From Methyloprofundus sp. (GTDB taxonomy: Bacteria > Pseudomonadota > Gammaproteobacteria > Methylococcales > Methylomonadaceae): a stretch of DNA of 64,000 nucleotides. Every line of letters starts with the position of its first letter. The first letter of the stretch is position 1. The position numbers were made by a program, and so were the translations under genes. The notes under the pieces are model-generated. The model saw only the letters and a list, made by a program, of their open reading frames with translations. It was not told where the DNA came from and did not search any database. The DNA lies in the NCBI GenBank assembly GCA_016592635.1, contig AP023240.1, positions 186,001-250,000 of the forward strand. The letters run 5' to 3'. Shown piece after piece: positions 26,097-35,414 of the stretch.

Positions 26097-26624
26097 ATGC
26101 AAATTCGAGCAGCAAATATAAAAGATTCCGAAGCGATTAAAAACCTTCACCTGCAAGCATTTGACAGCTCAGAAGCCGAAATGGTCTCTGATCTTGCTGT
26201 GAATTTATTACACGAAAAATCAGCCATTAATATCATCTCACTCGTTGCAATAGATAATGATGCAATAATAGCTCACACAGCCTTTAGTCCGGTTTTTTTA
26301 GACAATACTAATGAGCATTTTGCTTATATACTTGCTCCGTTAGCCGTATCACCCACTCAGCAAAATAACCGAGTTGGTTCCACAATTGTAAAACATGGTT
26401 TAGACATTATTTCCTCATTAGGGGCATTTATTGTTTTTGTCTATGGTGATCCTCAATATTATTCTAGGTTTGGTTTTACGCCAGTGCTTGCGCAAAATTT
26501 TACGGCACCTTATCCGCTGCAGTACCCAGAGGGCTGGCAGGCAATGCAATTGAATACTACTGTTTTTCCCGAGGATGGAAAATGTAAATGTGTTGATTCT
26601 CTTAATGATTCAGACCTATGGTAA
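26097..26624 (+). CDS. GNAT family N-acetyltransferase (YhbS-like)
   Basis: This 175-residue protein has the GNAT fold: MQIRAANIKDSEAIKNLHLQAF, then YILAPLAVSPTQQNNRVGSTIVKHGLD (acetyl-CoA pyrophosphate loop, with QxxxxGS in place of QxxGxG), then GDPQYYSRFGFTPV. This matches the YhbS-type subgroup. A broken copy of the first part lies at 21934-22066. The substrate is unknown. Confidence 0.85.
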   Translation: MQIRAANIKDSEAIKNLHLQAFDSSEAEMVSDLAVNLLHEKSAINIISLVAIDNDAIIAHTAFSPVFLDNTNEHFAYILAPLAVSPTQQNNRVGSTIVKHGLDIISSLGAFIVFVYGDPQYYSRFGFTPVLAQNFTAPYPLQYPEGWQAMQLNTTVFPEDGKCKCVDSLNDSDLW

Positions 26625-26760
26625 ACGTTGCTAAGGCATCAAATGCTAGGTAGGTTGTGGGTCATTTTGATTAAGTTTTTAATGCTTCTTGCTACACATT
26701 GTAGGAGTTAATCGTTTAGGCTATTATTGAGCTACCACTTTAAGGACTATAAACGTAGCA

Positions 26761-27210
26761 ATGCAACAAAATATACTAACGCAGCTTCTGGAATTAATGC
26801 CACTAGATACAGGTATGGAGCTGCCGCCTAAAATTTTTATGGACATGAGCGGCGAGTTTGTTGATTATGTTGCCGGTAAGTCATTGACGGTTCGCTTCCC
26901 TAATAAAGAGCGCTATATGAATCCTTTTGGGTTTATGCAAGGCGGTATGATTATCGCTGCTATGGATAATACTATTGCACCGTTGAGCTATATTGTCGCA
27001 CCACCTAATATTACCAAAGAGTTTAACACCACCTTTAAGCGGCCTATTACCCCAAAAGATGAATATATTGAAGTGACCGCATCAATAATAGAAAAAACAG
27101 CTACGCAAATTATTTTGCAAGCTGAAGTCAGCAATGCCAAAGGCAAATTGGCCGCTACAGGTATTGCTACTTGTGTTTTTATTAAGGCTAGAGCAATAAA
27201 GGCTAATTGA
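26761..27210 (+). CDS. PaaI-type hotdog thioesterase
   Basis: This 149-residue single-hotdog protein contains MNPFGFMQGGMIIAAMDNTIAPL, the helix with the catalytic region of PaaI thioesterases (HGG in many relatives; here QGG), and FKRPITPKDEYIEVTASII. It likely hydrolyses acyl-CoA thioesters. The His-to-Gln change in the motif is worth noting. It converges with the response-regulator gene. Confidence 0.8.
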   Translation: MQQNILTQLLELMPLDTGMELPPKIFMDMSGEFVDYVAGKSLTVRFPNKERYMNPFGFMQGGMIIAAMDNTIAPLSYIVAPPNITKEFNTTFKRPITPKDEYIEVTASIIEKTATQIILQAEVSNAKGKLAATGIATCVFIKARAIKAN

Positions 27211-27218
27211 GAGCAGGA

Positions 27219-27893
27219 TTACATATCTGCCGGTCCAAACAATTCCGATACATTAAGCACCTGCATTCTAATAGCTAAGTAAATCAATTCAATATCACTA
27301 CTGACATTTAATTTACTTTTAATCAGGTAATGACAATTTGATACTGTTTTTGGGCTCAGGTTGAGTGTGGTGGCGATGTCTTCTTTGCTGTGTGACTCGG
27401 CTAGCATCCTAAATATTTCAAATTCACGTGTGGATAGAGATTGTAGTGCAATATGTTCATGCCCTGATTTTTCCAGTGCTAATGACTGAGCAATATCAGG
27501 GCTGAGAAAATGTTGCCCTGCATAAACTTGATAAATGGCTTGCAGTAATATTTCGGGAGCACTGTTTTTAGTGACATAGCCGATGGCTCCTGCTTTGAGC
27601 GCTTGCAGTGGAAAAATTGGATTTTGATGCATGCTGAACACTAAAATTTTCGCTTTTGGACTATATTGTTTGATATGAGCAATGGCTTCCAGTCCACCTT
27701 GCTTGGGTAATGAAAGATCCATAATCACCACATCTGGATGATATTCTTTAAAGCGATGGTATGCCTCAATACCATCAGTCGCTTCAGCAATGACTTGTAA
27801 ACGTTGTTGTTTTTTCAATAATGCGCGATAGCCTGCACGAATCATGGCATGGTCATCAACTAACATTAGGGTGATATTTGGTTCAGTTGTCAT
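27219..27893 (-). CDS. LuxR-family (NarL/UhpA-type) response regulator
   Basis: This 224-residue protein has a receiver domain with the phosphorylated Asp59 in VVIMDLSLP, acidic pocket LVDDH (12-16), and Thr/Lys in VTKNSA. The C-terminal LuxR helix-turn-helix reads LSTREFEIFRMLAESHSKEDIATTLNLSPKTVSNCHYLIKSKL. The kinase gene lies 23 bp upstream in the same direction, forming a two-component operon. The gene resembles regulators such as MxaB/ExaE, which is inference. Confidence 0.92.
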   Translation of the reverse strand: MTTEPNITLMLVDDHAMIRAGYRALLKKQQRLQVIAEATDGIEAYHRFKEYHPDVVIMDLSLPKQGGLEAIAHIKQYSPKAKILVFSMHQNPIFPLQALKAGAIGYVTKNSAPEILLQAIYQVYAGQHFLSPDIAQSLALEKSGHEHIALQSLSTREFEIFRMLAESHSKEDIATTLNLSPKTVSNCHYLIKSKLNVSSDIELIYLAIRMQVLNVSELFGPADM

Positions 27894-27916
27894 GGTGGTC
27901 GTTCCTCAGGCGCAAC

Positions 27917-29251
27917 CTATATATGGGGTAATTTAACGTCGATAGTTAAACCACCAGTCGCATTTTTTTGCAATGTGAATTGCCCACCTAATGCGGTCAC
28001 CCGTTCACGTATGCCGAGTAGACCCATGCCTGCTGTTGGCACAAAAGGTAGTTCAGCTATACAGCCATTATCTGCTATTGTCAGTGCAAGCCATTCAGGC
28101 TTAATGATAAGTTCAACTTGTGCCTTGGAGGCAGTGGAGTGTTTGCTAATATTCGTTAGGCTTTCTTGAATAATACGAAATAAAGTCATGGGCAATGGCT
28201 CAGCAAGTTGTGTGCAATCACCTGTCATATTTAAACTAAACACAATGCAGGTTCGTTTATTCCACTCGCTGATAAGGCTCTGTAAACTGGCTTCCAAGCC
28301 CAACTCATCAATCTCAGCAGGTCTTAATTGCACTAATAAATCTCGTACACTTTGCAGCATATGCGCATTGATTTGGCTGATATTTTCAGCTTCATCAACT
28401 AACACAGGACATTCTTGTTTTGCAGTTTGAGTAATGGATGCGGCCAAGGCACTGATGGCAGCTAAACATTGTCCTAATTCATCGTGTAGTTCGCGAGCTA
28501 AATAACGGCGTTCTGCATCTTGCACAGTAATTAGTTTATGACTCAATTGTTGGCGTTCAGTTAATAATTGCTGCTGACTACTGACAAGGTCATTAATCGC
28601 AGTGGCCGTTTGCCTCCATTCTAAAATATCAAAATCAGGTAAGCGTACTGTCAAATGACCTGCCTGCATTTTTTGTAAGCCTGTCACAATGATTGCAGCT
28701 GGGCGTAAAGCTTGCTTGATCACTAGATATACTAATAAACATACCGCTAAAATAGTCAATATGGATAGGGTCAGCAAGGTGCGTAGACTTTGCCAAGCTT
28801 GCGCTAATTGTTGTTCAACGCTAAGCGTTAGACTAATTGAGCCTTGCTGTTGGTTTTTGAAAATAATGGGACTGTTAATTTCTAGGCCAGGATTAAATAG
28901 CCATAAATATGCCGCTGCAAAAGGTTCTGGCCATGATTGTGCTGACCATTTAACATCACGACAAACACTATGGCTAATAGCCTTAGCTGTTGAATTAAAA
29001 CGTAAACAAACACCTGCGGCAGGGTGGGTTTCTTGCCATAAATGAAAGTCTGGGAAATTTGCAGCGACAGCATAGCCAGCATCAATACGTTGTAACTGCA
29101 TGGCTAATTGTTTACTAATAGATGTCAGCATTGTTTGTGCTGCTTGCTTTGCTTGTTGATCGGCTTGGTAGAGTACATAAGCCGATGTGCTCAGCAAACA
29201 AAATAAGCCGACCAATATAATACGTACTAGCAAATAAAATTTTAAATTCAT
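27917..29251 (-). CDS. Sensor histidine kinase of the NarX/UhpB (HisKA_3) type
   Basis: This 444-residue membrane kinase has two membrane helices (about 8-28 and 158-178) flanking a periplasmic domain of some 130 residues, then a HAMP-like linker. The HisKA_3 dimerisation helix has the phospho-acceptor His256 in LARELHDELGQ. The ATPase domain is present (LALTIADNG, TAGMGLLGIRERV). It phosphorylates the response regulator downstream. The signal sensed is not evident. Confidence 0.92.
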   Translation of the reverse strand: MNLKFYLLVRIILVGLFCLLSTSAYVLYQADQQAKQAAQTMLTSISKQLAMQLQRIDAGYAVAANFPDFHLWQETHPAAGVCLRFNSTAKAISHSVCRDVKWSAQSWPEPFAAAYLWLFNPGLEINSPIIFKNQQQGSISLTLSVEQQLAQAWQSLRTLLTLSILTILAVCLLVYLVIKQALRPAAIIVTGLQKMQAGHLTVRLPDFDILEWRQTATAINDLVSSQQQLLTERQQLSHKLITVQDAERRYLARELHDELGQCLAAISALAASITQTAKQECPVLVDEAENISQINAHMLQSVRDLLVQLRPAEIDELGLEASLQSLISEWNKRTCIVFSLNMTGDCTQLAEPLPMTLFRIIQESLTNISKHSTASKAQVELIIKPEWLALTIADNGCIAELPFVPTAGMGLLGIRERVTALGGQFTLQKNATGGLTIDVKLPHI

Positions 29252-29421
29252 CTTAATTTGTAAAGGTTACTTTAAGGCTATTTTATGTGGCAATGCTGAT
29301 GATGAACAGCAATCTGCAAAACGGCGGGCAAATTGCCCGTTAATTGAGGGCAATTCTCAGCTTATGATAAACAAAGTTTTTGTTAAGCTTAAAGCGTCAA
29401 AATAATACTGGAGTCTTAACA

Positions 29422-29853
29422 ATGCAACAACAAGTAAATGTAGTAAAAACGATTAATGAAACTGACGCGAAAGTGTGGCAATTAATATCTGCAATCAATG
29501 GGTTGGAACGCTGGTTTAGCATTATTACCCAATGTGATGTACAAGGTGCGGGTATCGGCGCGGTACGTACACTAGAATTAAAAGGGGGCGCGAAAATGAT
29601 TGATACGGTAATTGAAATTAATCAGCAGCAACAATGTTTTCGTTATGTGCGTACCGAGATGCCATTTCCAGTGACTGATTATCATGGCACGGTCATGGTT
29701 CGGAAAATTGATGCTCAGAAAACAGAAATTACTTGGTTAGCCGAGTACGTGGTGGCTGATGCGCAACAAGCAGCAATGTATACCTTAATTAGTGATACGC
29801 TTACTGAGGGACTTAATGGGCTTGCACAAGAGCTGGCAGGGGAAGTTTTATGA
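29422..29853 (+). CDS. SRPBCC-family protein, MxaD-like
   Basis: This 143-residue START-like protein has VWQLISAINGLERWFSIITQC, GAVRTLELKGG, IDTVIEINQQQQCFRYV and MPFPVTDYHGTVMV, the pattern of SRPBCC proteins related to MxaD. MxaD proteins have a signal peptide, and this one does not. The ATG at 29422 has GGAG upstream. It overlaps the next gene by 4 bp and diverges from the two-component system. The MxaD link is inference. Confidence 0.75.
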   Translation: MQQQVNVVKTINETDAKVWQLISAINGLERWFSIITQCDVQGAGIGAVRTLELKGGAKMIDTVIEINQQQQCFRYVRTEMPFPVTDYHGTVMVRKIDAQKTEITWLAEYVVADAQQAAMYTLISDTLTEGLNGLAQELAGEVL

Positions 29854-30362
29854 GTATGTTTTCTACTTACTTAAGGCCAGGTTTTTTATTGGTATTGCTG
29901 ATTGCATGCCATGTTACACAGGCTGAGACCCGAATAGCGATTCTCGATTTTGAACTGAATGACATCACTTCGTTGCCGCATACGCCACAAGAGTTGCAAC
30001 GCACTGCGTCTATCCAACCATTATTAGAACAGGCCATGCGTGAAATAGGTGAGTACCAAATTATAAAGATTACTCCCAAGCAGCAACAAGCAGAAAATGC
30101 AGGTTTCGGTTATTTATTTCATTTCCATGATATTGTTGCCAAGCTGGGTAAAGGGGAGGGTGCAGATTGGATTATTGTTGGCCAGCACAGCAAACCCAGT
30201 TTTTTGTTTTCGTATTTAATGGCACATGTTATCAATGTCAAAACGGGTAAATTGGTAGTGCGTTTTGATATTGAATTGAAAGGCAACCATCAAAAAGTAA
30301 CGAGGCGTGCTGTCAGCAAACTAGCGCGGGAAATAAATCGGGTTATTAAAAAAGTGCGCTAG
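29850..30362 (+). CDS. DUF3280/DUF2380-type exported protein
   Basis: This 170-residue protein has a signal peptide (LLVLLIACHVTQA) followed by RIAILDFELNDIT, then GADWIIVGQHSKPSFLFSYLMAHVINVKTGKLV, typical of the DUF2380/DUF3280 family. Members occur near PQQ-dependent alcohol dehydrogenase genes in methylotrophs; that link is recalled, not shown here. It is translationally coupled to the SRPBCC gene (ATGA overlap), so the two may act together in the periplasm and cytoplasm respectively. Confidence 0.75.
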   Translation: MSMFSTYLRPGFLLVLLIACHVTQAETRIAILDFELNDITSLPHTPQELQRTASIQPLLEQAMREIGEYQIIKITPKQQQAENAGFGYLFHFHDIVAKLGKGEGADWIIVGQHSKPSFLFSYLMAHVINVKTGKLVVRFDIELKGNHQKVTRRAVSKLAREINRVIKKVR

Positions 30363-30380
30363 AGTTGTTGTATAGCTAGG

Positions 30381-30529
30381 TTATACCAATTCCAATATAT
30401 TTATACTTGAGCTGAGAAACTGTCATTCCTGCAAGCTTTTAGCAGGAATCTATTTGTTCGCATGGATTCCCGATTAAAGATTTCGGGAATGACGACTATT
30501 AGTGTTGTTATTTATTGGGTTTGGTATTA
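30381..30529. repeat. Dispersed element with terminal inverted repeats, copy 2
   Basis: This 149-bp element has the same termini (TTATACCAATTCCAATA and TAATACCAAACCCAATA inverse) and the same interior words (TAGCAGGAA, GGATTCCCG, GGAATGACG) as 4834-5028. It is about 45 bp shorter. No coding potential. Confidence 0.7.
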
Positions 30530-30531
30530 TT

Positions 30532-33219
30532 TTATTTGATTTCAAAAGCATTGCAATCTGAACTCAGTAAATTTTCTTGGGCTAATGGTGAACCTGCGTG
30601 TAGTAATAAACTACAGGCTTGATAATGGCCTAGTGGAATATTATTAGGCAAGCGGAAGTGCAGGATAGGGTAGTCTTCCTCATTATTGATCTGCGTGCCG
30701 TTATGGTAAGGCAAGATAGTATTTAATGGGTTAACGGTAAAGGGTGGTGAGAAGGTATATAAGCTGCCATCAGGAAAAATGAGGCCTACGTAAGTGTCAA
30801 AATCCCCCGAGCCGGTAACGATCATATTTAATTGAAAAACATCGTCGCTAATAAAGCTGTTTTGGCTTAAGGCAACCCTTATTGAGGTACCTGAGCTGGT
30901 ATTGCTATTATTGGTGGCGACTAGTGAGTAGCTGCCTGCACGATAGCCATTTATACCAAGATAGCTAATGCCTGTGGTGTTGATATTGCAGCTTTCAGCC
31001 TCAGTATTTTCTAAAAAAGGCCGACACGTAAAATTGCTGCCAGTTGGATGCTCTGCATTGTTTACATAGAGATCTAGGTCTGCGCTTAGGTTGTATAAGC
31101 GTACACTGGTGGCACCTGATACGTCATAGTAGGCCCATTCATTGCGATTCAGGGTGCTGGAAACGGGCGTATCTAAAGAGAGTGTTTGACTGCTGGTGCT
31201 ACTGTCTATGGTGTTGCTGGTGCCTACTGAAGCGAGGAGGGAATAACTACCAGCTGTAAAGCCTCTAATGCCGATATACGTTGTGCCTGGGGTATTAATC
31301 GTGCAGGTTTCTTCGGTAGTACTTAGTAGAAATGGGCGGCAACTGTAATTATCAAGACTGGGCTGGGTACTATTACCAATATATAAGTCAAGGTCTGAGG
31401 ATAGGTTAAATAGCTTGATACTGGAAGTGTCAACGACTGTATAGAAAACCCACTCATTGGCATTGACTGTGCCAGATACGGGGACCTCTAATGTTAAGCT
31501 TGTATTGTTATCGTCGCTGGTATTTGTTGAGGAAGCGAGTAGTGTAAAGCTACCTGCTGCAAAGCCTCTAATGCCAATATAGGTAGTTTCTGTACTATTG
31601 ACTGTACACGACTCTTCGGTGGTGTCGGCTTGAAAGGGTCTGCAACTAAAATTGTTCTCTGTCGGTTGTGTACCATTACCAATATAGAGGTCTAGGTCGG
31701 CTGATAGGTTATAGAGCCTGATATTTGTAGCACCGCTTATTTGGAAATAGCGCCATTCATTGGTATTTAGCGCACCTGATATCGGAGTGTCAATTGTTAA
31801 GGTATTATTGTTTGTGTTGCTGTCTGTAGTGGAGGCTAGTAGTGAAAAGCTACCAGCAGCATAACCCCTGACACCAATATAAGTGGTTTCAGTACTATTG
31901 ACTTCACATATTTCTCTGGTCGTGCCTGGTTGAAAGGGGCTGCAGGTAAAGTTATTTTCTGTGGGTTGAGTGTTGTTGCCAATATATAAATCTAGGTCGG
32001 CAGTTAGATTGAATAGTGTGATGCTGGATGCGCCACTGACTTCATAGTAAACCCACTCACCTATGTTTAATGTGCCTGATATTGGCGTATCGAGAGTTAA
32101 TGTTTGTGCGTCAGGGCTTGGTGTTGGAACAGGCGGCGTGGGTGTGTCATCAGGTGTGCGGCTCGTCATAGTGAGAAATGGGGTATTCTCCGCAAAATAT
32201 TCATGACTATCTGCATTAGTGATGGCGACATCGGGCTGAGATAACGCTAGCTGGCGTGTACCTGACTGGCCATATTGGTGGTCATCGGTATCAGCAACAA
32301 TACGAAAATGCGATACTTCATGAATAATAGTGCCAGCTTTAGAGTCGGTGCCAGTTAGTGGCGCACTCCAGAAGCTGCTACACAGGTAAACATCGTAAGG
32401 TGAACGGCTATAAACAAAAGCAAAAGTGCCACTGCCACATTCGGAGGAGTTGCAAATAAAATTGATACTCGGGTTTTCTATCGCACCTAGTATTTTATTG
32501 AAATTTGTACTGATGGCTGCATAGCGAGAGGCTTGATGACTACCAAACCAAGTTGTATAACGGGTCGCATTAGCACGTTGGTTTTCGGGTGTACTATTGA
32601 GGACATTCACTGCGTCGCTTGCTAAGTCATGTGCTGCGAGGCGCGCTTGTTCTATTGTGGTGCTTTGTGAGCTGCTACAGGATTGGGTGGTGCGGGCTGA
32701 GCGAACTTTTTGTTGTGGTGTAATGCTGTGCTCTTGATGAGCTGTTAAAGTGTTGGAAATAAGTTTTATGGTTTGCTCTTTGTCTGCTGGATCGCCGAAT
32801 GCTTTGATGGTCACAAAGGCTTGGTATCTTATGAGGTAATCACCAGAGTGATAGGTGGCATAGAATTCTGCAATATTTATCTCGGATGTAATCGCTTCTC
32901 CTGGAGATAAAATAAGATAGTCATTGGCAGAGGGTGTTGCTCTTTTGCGCAGTTGGCCAATATAGTCAATGCGAGTGTTTATATCATCTGCATGCAAGAC
33001 TAGAAAGCTATTGCTACTGAACTGCTTTTCTAAGGGGCTGTTCCAAGTAAGTATTTGTATGGCTTGGTTGGAGTTATTTTCTAAAATAAATTTTAGGTTA
33101 AGGCTGTTGGTGTTGAGTGCCTCAAGCTTTGCCGTTAATTTGAGGTCTTGTGCAAAAGAAGGGGTGCTAAGACTGATAAATACTAATGTGATAAGAATGC
33201 GCAGATATTTATAAGGCAT
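30532..33219 (-). CDS. Secreted M35-type metallopeptidase with four PPC domains
   Basis: This 895-residue secreted protein has a signal peptide (1-23), an N-terminal beta domain (about 25-145), and an M35 (deuterolysin, aspzincin) protease domain. HEVSH (residues 300-304) supplies two zinc His ligands and DTDDHQYG (310-317) the third, Asp313; the usual Gly of GTxDxxYG is Asp here. Four repeats of a pre-peptidase C-terminal (PPC) type domain follow, at about 377-467, 474-563, 570-660 and 670-760. Each shows LDLYIGN/VNN, a Cys pair, and TYIG-RG-AGSFSLLAS. A final beta domain ends the protein. The neighbour at 33273 is related to the N-terminal domain. Confidence 0.85.
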   Translation of the reverse strand: MPYKYLRILITLVFISLSTPSFAQDLKLTAKLEALNTNSLNLKFILENNSNQAIQILTWNSPLEKQFSSNSFLVLHADDINTRIDYIGQLRKRATPSANDYLILSPGEAITSEINIAEFYATYHSGDYLIRYQAFVTIKAFGDPADKEQTIKLISNTLTAHQEHSITPQQKVRSARTTQSCSSSQSTTIEQARLAAHDLASDAVNVLNSTPENQRANATRYTTWFGSHQASRYAAISTNFNKILGAIENPSINFICNSSECGSGTFAFVYSRSPYDVYLCSSFWSAPLTGTDSKAGTIIHEVSHFRIVADTDDHQYGQSGTRQLALSQPDVAITNADSHEYFAENTPFLTMTSRTPDDTPTPPVPTPSPDAQTLTLDTPISGTLNIGEWVYYEVSGASSITLFNLTADLDLYIGNNTQPTENNFTCSPFQPGTTREICEVNSTETTYIGVRGYAAGSFSLLASTTDSNTNNNTLTIDTPISGALNTNEWRYFQISGATNIRLYNLSADLDLYIGNGTQPTENNFSCRPFQADTTEESCTVNSTETTYIGIRGFAAGSFTLLASSTNTSDDNNTSLTLEVPVSGTVNANEWVFYTVVDTSSIKLFNLSSDLDLYIGNSTQPSLDNYSCRPFLLSTTEETCTINTPGTTYIGIRGFTAGSYSLLASVGTSNTIDSSTSSQTLSLDTPVSSTLNRNEWAYYDVSGATSVRLYNLSADLDLYVNNAEHPTGSNFTCRPFLENTEAESCNINTTGISYLGINGYRAGSYSLVATNNSNTSSGTSIRVALSQNSFISDDVFQLNMIVTGSGDFDTYVGLIFPDGSLYTFSPPFTVNPLNTILPYHNGTQINNEEDYPILHFRLPNNIPLGHYQACSLLLHAGSPLAQENLLSSDCNAFEIK

Positions 33220-33272
33220 GGTTTTCGTCCTTGGTTGTTATAGCACTATTGGCAGTGATAGCTGTTATATGG

Positions 33273-33845
33273 TTATTGAATGTCAACATAGATAGGCATC
33301 CCTGTGTTGACTGGTTCCAAGTTATTTTGTTTGTTTTGTAAATGGTGCAGGTTCAGGCTAATTTTATAACGTCCTGTTGTTTGGATTTCATAGCCTTGCT
33401 GGAGGTCGATAGTGGCTTTTATTGAACTATAAGGCTGCAGGGTAATGAAATCAGCATCAGTTGGCGCGCTACGTTTTATATTGCGACCGAGATAATCAAT
33501 TGTTTGACCCTGCTTGCTGATTTGGAATATATTGCGGGTAAACTTGCCTTCTAGTGGTGTGCCCCATTTTAATAAGGTGATAGGTGTAGAGCGATTGTTT
33601 TTTAATTCAAAATGGATGTTGAGGGGGGAACCAAGAGTCGCCTGACCAGGGAGTGTAAGTAGGGCAACAAGCCCTTGATTGATAGCTGTGTTTGCCATAT
33701 TACTGGTGGAAAGTACTTTATTGGGTGGTGATTGTTGCGCGCGACTTTCATTATTGGAGCAAGCTATTAAGAGCAGTAATATTGGGCTACTGATGGTAAT
33801 AAGGTAGCAGCATTGCTTGATAGGGTTGAGTTTATTTAACAACAT
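33273..33845 (-). CDS. Lipoprotein related to the N-terminal domain of the adjacent M35 protease
   Basis: This 190-residue protein has a lipobox LLIAC (acylated Cys29). Its mature part, about 60-190, parallels the protease's N-terminal domain: LNIHFELKNNRSTPITLLKWGTPLEGKFTRNIFQI, IDYLGRNIKRSAPTDADFITLQPYSSI, versus LNLKFILENNSNQAIQILTWNSPLEKQF, IDYIGQLRKRATPSANDYLILSPGEAI. It is upstream of the protease gene and in the same direction. A propeptide-like chaperone, inhibitor or surface partner are options; none is proven. Confidence 0.75.
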   Translation of the reverse strand: MLLNKLNPIKQCCYLITISSPILLLLIACSNNESRAQQSPPNKVLSTSNMANTAINQGLVALLTLPGQATLGSPLNIHFELKNNRSTPITLLKWGTPLEGKFTRNIFQISKQGQTIDYLGRNIKRSAPTDADFITLQPYSSIKATIDLQQGYEIQTTGRYKISLNLHHLQNKQNNLEPVNTGMPIYVDIQ

Positions 33846-34006
33846 AGGCTTTCCATGAATATATTCTAAATGAGCATAGCCAGTCTAACGCCGGTTTGTT
33901 GTGATTGACAACGTATTTATAAGAAATTAAGACAAGCCGAATGTCTAGGAAATGTACCTGATGTTGCTAAGAGCCTTCAGCTCTGAAAATTCAATAATGC
34001 CTGAGT

Positions 34007-34813
34007 TTAAAATGCAAATTTTAAATATGTTTGCACGCCATGATATTCATAATCGTAACGAAACTTATAATGTTCACGATTATTTTCAACATTTAATAGC
34101 GAAAAATTATACGCAACGCCAATTCCGACATATTTTATGAAATTATATTCAAAGGCTAGCTGGTAACTGTAGATCTCACCTTCCCAGTCACCAATTTTGG
34201 CAATCATAAAATCAAAATTACTGAGGACAATTAGATTGTCGGTAATGCCGTAACTGCCGCGTAAGCCAACAACCGGTAGAGGTAAGGTTAGGTTGCTACT
34301 AGCATAAGTCTCAATAGATTCATTGCCTATGCTGGGTCTGATTTCAGTATTGATATTGATAGTGTATACGCCAAGAGAGGGGCCAAGTTCATAGTTGGCT
34401 CCTTGAAATAAATTATAGGTATAGTTTAGCTGGAAGCGGTTATGGTTAAATTTGCTGGTGATGCCGGTGCCAGCAGGAATGATGTTATCCCCAATAGTAA
34501 GCTCTTCTGTCGTGAGCGTTTGGCCGTCTTGAAATAAGCCAAACCAAGTGAAATCAAGCCGATGTTTTGGGGTGATGCGCCAGAAAATATCTGCTTTAAA
34601 GGTATTAACTCTGTCATTTAGGCCTAGATCCTTTTCAAAGCTAAGGGAGTCACCTGACTCGCCTATCGAGCCATGCAATTTGGCACTATTATTGATATCG
34701 GTAAAAAAGTAGCCAATGTTTGCGCCTAACGTTTGTTTGAAGTAAGTAGACTCCGCTTGAGCGACGTTTATGGAGAAAATGAGACTACCTAAAGTAATTA
34801 ATGATTTATTCAT
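34007..34813 (-). CDS. Outer-membrane beta-barrel protein
   Basis: This 268-residue protein has a signal peptide (MNKSLITLGSLIFSINVAQA) and alternating hydrophobic/polar strands with many aromatic residues (HRLDFTWFGLFQDG, FQLNYTYNLFQ, YQLAFEYNFIKYVGIGVAYNFSL). It ends in Phe (TYLKFAF), the outer-membrane insertion signal. The number of strands looks like eight to ten. Its role is unknown. Confidence 0.75.
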   Translation of the reverse strand: MNKSLITLGSLIFSINVAQAESTYFKQTLGANIGYFFTDINNSAKLHGSIGESGDSLSFEKDLGLNDRVNTFKADIFWRITPKHRLDFTWFGLFQDGQTLTTEELTIGDNIIPAGTGITSKFNHNRFQLNYTYNLFQGANYELGPSLGVYTININTEIRPSIGNESIETYASSNLTLPLPVVGLRGSYGITDNLIVLSNFDFMIAKIGDWEGEIYSYQLAFEYNFIKYVGIGVAYNFSLLNVENNREHYKFRYDYEYHGVQTYLKFAF

Positions 34814-34890
34814 GGAATATTGAAACGGTTGGCGAAGTATATTAGTTGTGCGGTCTTAATGGTAGTGACCGTACATGATAACCTTGTATT

Positions 34891-35307
34891 TCATAAGTGT
34901 TTGGGGTTTTTAGCAAATTTGGGTAGTTCAGTTTGCATGGTATCCCACGGTTGAGCATCCGATACCCAAAAATCCATATGCGGTTGATAGATGCTTGGAT
35001 CATTTAATGTGGCTGCATTGATTGGACGAATGGTATCAGAGCCTGAATTTCTGCCAAAAAGAGACGTGCCACACTGTGGGCAAAAGCCTCGATACATTGT
35101 ATTGCCACTCGCTGCTTGCGTGGCATATTCTTTAAATTCACCAGTGATGATGAGCGCTTGGTACGGTACAAATAATACTGCGGTATAGGCTGTGCCGACT
35201 GACTTTTGACAAGTGCGGCAATGACAATTGCCAGCACCAATAGGTTCGGCAGTAATTTCGTATTGCACTGCGCCACATATACAACCACCTTTAATAGGTA
35301 ACTTCAT
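34891..35307 (-). CDS. GFA/CENP-V zinc-binding family protein
   Basis: This 138-residue protein carries the zinc ligands of the GFA fold: GGCICGAVQYE (Cys pair), GNCHCRTCQKS (Cys triad), and GFCPQCGTSLF (Cys pair). The family was named for glutathione-dependent formaldehyde activation, but most members have no proven activity. I chose the ATG at 35307, preceded by AAGGG, over a GTG at 35316. Confidence 0.85.
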   Translation of the reverse strand: MKLPIKGGCICGAVQYEITAEPIGAGNCHCRTCQKSVGTAYTAVLFVPYQALIITGEFKEYATQAASGNTMYRGFCPQCGTSLFGRNSGSDTIRPINAATLNDPSIYQPHMDFWVSDAQPWDTMQTELPKFAKNPKHL

Positions 35308-35414
35308 TTTGCGCACCCTTTAGTAAAATATATGAATGAGTAGAGTGATTTCTTGGTTTAATGATGATTAAATAAAAATGCTAGGTCAAGATTTATTAAC
35401 GATAGGGTAGTGCT

